Positions 6,723 through 8,626 of a stretch of 8,626 bases of DNA are shown here, piece by piece; positions within the stretch are counted from its first letter, which is position 1, and the number at the start of each line of letters is the position of its first letter. The notes beneath the pieces are model-generated. The model searched no databases. It worked only from the letters and a program-made list of their open reading frames with translations, and was not told the origin of the DNA. Origin of the DNA: an uncultured Clostridia bacterium (GTDB lineage: Bacteria; Bacillota; Clostridia; Christensenellales; UBA1242); the NCBI GenBank assembly GCA_947303145.1, contig CAMYXB010000037.1, positions 1 to 8,626 on the forward strand, written 5' to 3'. The position numbers and the translations under genes were made by a program.

Positions 6723-6751
6723 AATATATGACGAGCCCAAAGCCTATATGC
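6723..6751 (-). promoter_or_regulatory. Sigma-E-like promoter of spoIVA
   Basis: On the minus strand, GCATATA (6751-6745) is followed after 14 bases by CATATATT (6730-6723). This resembles the mother-cell sigma-E pattern (-35 with an ATA core, -10 CATACAAT-like). Position and spacing fit a start near 6715, about 30 bases ahead of the ATG at 6686. spoIVA belongs to the sigma-E regulon in B. subtilis. Confidence 0.6.
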
Positions 6752-6781
6752 ATGAAAAAACAACACACGACAACACTCTAT

Positions 6782-6828
6782 AAAAAATATTAAAAATACC
6801 AGCCATCTATAGAATGATGACTGGCATT
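6782..6828 (-). terminator. Intrinsic terminator of the unknown gene at 6831-7259
   Basis: On the minus strand a 13-bp stem (6828-6816 with 6807-6795, two G-T pairs) with an 8-base loop is followed by a T-rich tail. It starts 2 bases after the TAA of the unknown gene and separates it from the spoIVA promoter. Confidence 0.8.
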
Positions 6829-6830
6829 AT

Positions 6831-7259
6831 TTATAACTGTATATTCTCTTCCTGCTTTAATGACTCTCTAACGTATGATATCATGTCAAGAATTGATGTC
6901 AAATCTTTGTTAGATAAATTAAGAGGTATTTCCCTTATTCCTTCGTTGTCAACAATGAATCCATAATAAACTAAATCATTCTTTTCGAGGAAATCTTGCT
7001 CTCTAAAATTGATATAAGTTCTGCCTGCGACAGAATTTATCTCTCCCTCATAATAGTGGGTTTGAATTGTCTCATTGAGGTCAGAGTCCTTCTTGCTACC
7101 GAAATCTATGTGCAGAATTTTGCCATAAGGGCCATCGACAACACTGACTTTGCCATTATAACCGCCATCGACATCTACACCACTTTCAAGATATTGCTCG
7201 TATGTTTTCAAATAATTTTGCATTCTCTCTTTTTTCTCACGTTTACTCTTAAAAAACAT
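6831..7259 (-). CDS. Unknown 142-residue soluble protein
   Basis: I do not recognise this protein. It begins with a strongly basic segment (KSKREKKERMQNYLKTYEQYL, residues 4-24), likely helical, then a probable beta-rich core (about 30-115, with GKVSVVDGPYGKILHIDFG at 36-54 and YYGFIVDNEGIREIPL at 98-113) and an acidic helical end. It has no signal peptide, membrane helix or cysteines, so it is probably cytoplasmic. A ribosome site (GGGTGAGG) lies about 7 bases before the ATG. It is a single-gene unit with a perfect sigma-A promoter and its own terminator, which suggests good expression in growing cells. The codons look like those of its neighbours. The ORF is well supported; its function is not. 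Confidence 0.8.
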   Translation of the reverse strand: MFFKSKREKKERMQNYLKTYEQYLESGVDVDGGYNGKVSVVDGPYGKILHIDFGSKKDSDLNETIQTHYYEGEINSVAGRTYINFREQDFLEKNDLVYYGFIVDNEGIREIPLNLSNKDLTSILDMISYVRESLKQEENIQL

Positions 7260-7291
7260 TGCTCAACCTCACCCTTTTTAATGTATACGAA

Positions 7292-7320
7292 ATTATAGTT
7301 CAAAATAATCGTATTGTCAA
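7292..7320 (-). promoter_or_regulatory. Consensus sigma-A promoter
   Basis: On the minus strand TTGACA (7320-7315) and TATAAT (7297-7292) are separated by exactly 17 bases, matching the consensus at all 12 positions. Transcription would start near 7285, about 26 bases before the ATG at 7259. A 6-bp inverted repeat (TCGTAT 7309-7314 and ATACGA 7285-7290) brackets the -10 box and may be an operator. Confidence 0.85.
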
Positions 7321-7372
7321 TAGTCAATCTAAATTTTTCACAGATAAGATGCAAATATTTGGATTAAAAAGA

Positions 7373-7422
7373 CAAAAAAAACGAAAAAAAGCAAAATTAT
7401 GATAAAAATATAATTTCTTTGC
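7373..7422 (-). terminator. Weak AT-rich terminator overlapping the end of the orphan gene
   Basis: On the minus strand GCAAA and ATTAT (7422-7418 and 7414-7410) can pair with ATAAT and TTTGC (7400-7391), leaving a 3-base bulge, followed by T7, CG and T8. The hairpin includes the gene's TAA. The stem is AT-rich, so efficiency may be low. Confidence 0.4.
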
Positions 7423-7873
7423 CTAGTTTTTGAGCAAAATTATATAAAAAGCCTACATCTTTTTGTGATAAATCATTAGATAAAAAAATAACGTATGTGG
7501 ACAAAGTTATAGCAAATATTTCACTATAAAGTGGTGAAGATATGTCCGTTGACAAGTCATATTTTTCTATAATCGAACTATCAACATGGACGTAATCTTC
7601 GAATTTATTAAAAATATTCTCATGGACTTTAGATATATTTGAATTATTTGAGACAATAATTCTTGAAAATCTCTTTTTGTGCTTTCTTATGCTTGTCACT
7701 ATTTTATATAAATTAGATATAACTGGACTGGGAAAAGAAAAGTAGATTTTCTCTACTCTGCAGTTGTCTATCATATGATTCAAAAGAGATGTGATAGAGA
7801 CTGTGTCTACAATGGGCGCATTTCCTACAAAACAAAGTGAATTTTGCACCACATAATTATTGTCTAAAATCAT
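7397..7873 (-). CDS. AT-rich orphan protein, possible degenerate SLOG/DUF1273-like fold
   Basis: The product is 158 residues with no clear family. Its layout follows SLOG/DUF1273-type nucleotide-binding Rossmann proteins: an early strand ending SLCFVGNAPI (12-21, where relatives have a GHR motif), a helix, VEKIYFSF (40-47, where relatives have YFGG or similar), a helix SNLYKIVTSIRKHKKRFSRIIVS, then late strands YVIFLSND and a final helix-strand pair FAQKLGKEIIFLS. The glycines and charged residues that bind nucleotide are replaced, so binding may be lost. The alignment is from memory and tentative. There is no signal peptide or membrane helix. The ATG at 7873 has no Shine-Dalgarno sequence, and the region is much richer in A and T than its neighbours, hinting at transfer or relaxed selection. 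Confidence 0.6.
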   Translation of the reverse strand: MILDNNYVVQNSLCFVGNAPIVDTVSITSLLNHMIDNCRVEKIYFSFPSPVISNLYKIVTSIRKHKKRFSRIIVSNNSNISKVHENIFNKFEDYVHVDSSIIEKYDLSTDISSPLYSEIFAITLSTYVIFLSNDLSQKDVGFLYNFAQKLGKEIIFLS

Positions 7874-7875
7874 TC

Positions 7876-7891
7876 AATAAAACAAATAATG
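7876..7891. repeat. 16-bp direct repeat, copy 1
   Basis: AATAAAACAAATAATG, identical to 7940-7955 and in the same orientation. It ends 3 bases upstream of the start codon of the AT-rich orphan gene. Confidence 0.7.
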
Positions 7892-7939
7892 TAGATTTTT
7901 CAGTTAAAAATTATTAAAAAACACATAAAAAACAAGTGA

Positions 7940-7955
7940 AATAAAACAAATAATG
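7940..7955. repeat. 16-bp direct repeat, copy 2
   Basis: A perfect copy of 7876-7891, 64 bases away. Both lie in the 130-base intergenic stretch between the comF-type gene and the orphan gene, which otherwise holds only A/T-rich sequence with no convincing promoter or terminator. Confidence 0.7.
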
Positions 7956-8003
7956 CGAAAAATAACTCATTTTTTATAATTATGACATAAACCTATATGA
8001 TTT

Positions 8004-8626
8004 TTATGCATGACAGAATGTGAGTCCGTAGACAGCCTTCGCACCCTTTTTCTTGAGCAGAGCCGTTATCTCGTCCATTGTTGCTCCCGATGTGGTGAGG
8101 TCGTCAATAATTAGGACTTTTTTATCTTTGAATTCTTGTGGCTCAAGGATAGAAAAGGCTTTCTTCAAATTCTCAATTCTTTCGTCTCTACTAAGACTAG
8201 TGTGTGTGACTGTGTCCCTATTTCTCACTAGATTATTTATGCTAATGGGGAGATTAAATTCTTCGCAAATACCCTCGGCCAGTAATTCTGCTTGATTGAA
8301 TCCTCTCGTCTTTAATCGGGCATCATTAAGAGGCACTGGGGCGACTATGTCGACATCAAAATCACTTTCTCTCAATCTTTGACACATAAGCGGAATAATC
8401 GCTTTAGATATACTTCTATCCTTTCCATACTTCAACTTATACACCAGTCTTTTTGCTGTGTCATCGAATTTTGCCACACATATAACTTGTTCATATGTAT
8501 GTATAACTTCGTCTTTTTTGCAGTCGTCACAATAATCAGTGAAAGAGTTGACCTCATCTCCACATTTCTTGCATGGGTGGTGGATAAAGTGCAAATTTTT
8601 ATAGCAAGATGGACACAAAAGACCGT
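8004..8626 (-). CDS. comFC: ComFC-type phosphoribosyltransferase (5' end beyond window)
   Basis: About 206 codons are visible and the frame is open through the right edge (GLL precedes CPSC), so the true start is outside the window; the TTG at 8618 is internal. Seen: zinc-finger cysteine pairs CPSC, CKKC and CDDC near the start, the family strand VAKFDDTAKRLVYKLKYGKDRS, VAPVPLNDARLKTRGFNQAELLAE, and the PRPP-binding loop VLIIDDLTTSGATMDE near the end. This order is diagnostic of the ComF/GntX family. In competent bacteria ComFC supports uptake of transforming DNA; in non-competent ones its role is unclear, and the symbol rests on family similarity only. The protein is cytoplasmic. It ends with TAA, with no strong terminator after it. 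Confidence 0.9.
   Translation of the reverse strand, partial: GLLCPSCYKNLHFIHHPCKKCGDEVNSFTDYCDDCKKDEVIHTYEQVICVAKFDDTAKRLVYKLKYGKDRSISKAIIPLMCQRLRESDFDVDIVAPVPLNDARLKTRGFNQAELLAEGICEEFNLPISINNLVRNRDTVTHTSLSRDERIENLKKAFSILEPQEFKDKKVLIIDDLTTSGATMDEITALLKKKGAKAVYGLTFCHA

Noticed and set aside
7960..7980. Possible terminator after the comF-type gene (AAAAAT and ATTTTT arms)
   Set aside because: The 6-bp A/T-only stem is too weak to support in such an AT-rich spacer.

Overview
The window looks like chromosomal DNA from an AT-rich, endospore-forming Firmicute, most like an uncultured Clostridia-type anaerobe. The main support is a spoIVA homologue that aligns residue for residue with the Bacillus subtilis spore-coat ATPase and has a sigma-E-like promoter. 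A ComFC-type phosphoribosyltransferase, a YuzA/DUF378 membrane peptide and a BspA-type leucine-rich-repeat surface protein with Listeria-Bacteroides repeats fit the same picture. Such surface proteins are common in gut and oral Firmicutes. No species can be named from the sequence alone.

Layout. On the minus strand at the left, a very large exported multidomain protein (1083-4403) is followed 5 bases later by a family 2 glycosyltransferase (1-1077, cut by the window edge). The two look like one operon, in which the glycosyltransferase could modify the Ser/Thr-rich surface protein. The surface protein has an N-terminal membrane/export segment, two Listeria-Bacteroides repeats, an Ig-like region, BspA LRRs and then a C-terminal Hint (hedgehog/intein) autoprocessing-like domain. 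Its promoter (TTGACA-17-TATACT) faces a small divergent XRE repressor gene (4577-4780, plus). Between the two are three inverted repeats sharing the core yTAC-N6-GTAr, one exactly in the promoter spacer, followed by a GC-rich leader that can fold in two mutually exclusive ways. This operator, regulator and leader block is the best candidate for a distinct regulatory system in the window.

The middle holds a DUF378 two-helix membrane peptide (4941-5156, plus). It converges on spoIVA (5208-6686, minus) through a shared bidirectional terminator. spoIVA would encode 492 residues, but codon 84 is an in-frame TAG, so conventional gene calls split it into two adjacent pieces (6435-6686 and 5208-6434). 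Both pieces keep the family's key residues. The natural end of the gene is also TAG, which argues against general amber recoding.

The right part contains a monocistronic unknown gene (6831-7259) with a textbook sigma-A promoter and a terminator. Next is a very AT-rich orphan gene (7397-7873) whose pattern resembles a degenerate SLOG/DUF1273-like Rossmann domain, with a 16-bp direct repeat upstream. Last is the 3' portion of a comF-type gene (8004 to the window edge). No tRNA, rRNA, CRISPR array or insertion sequence was seen, and no stretch over 300 bases lacks a gene.
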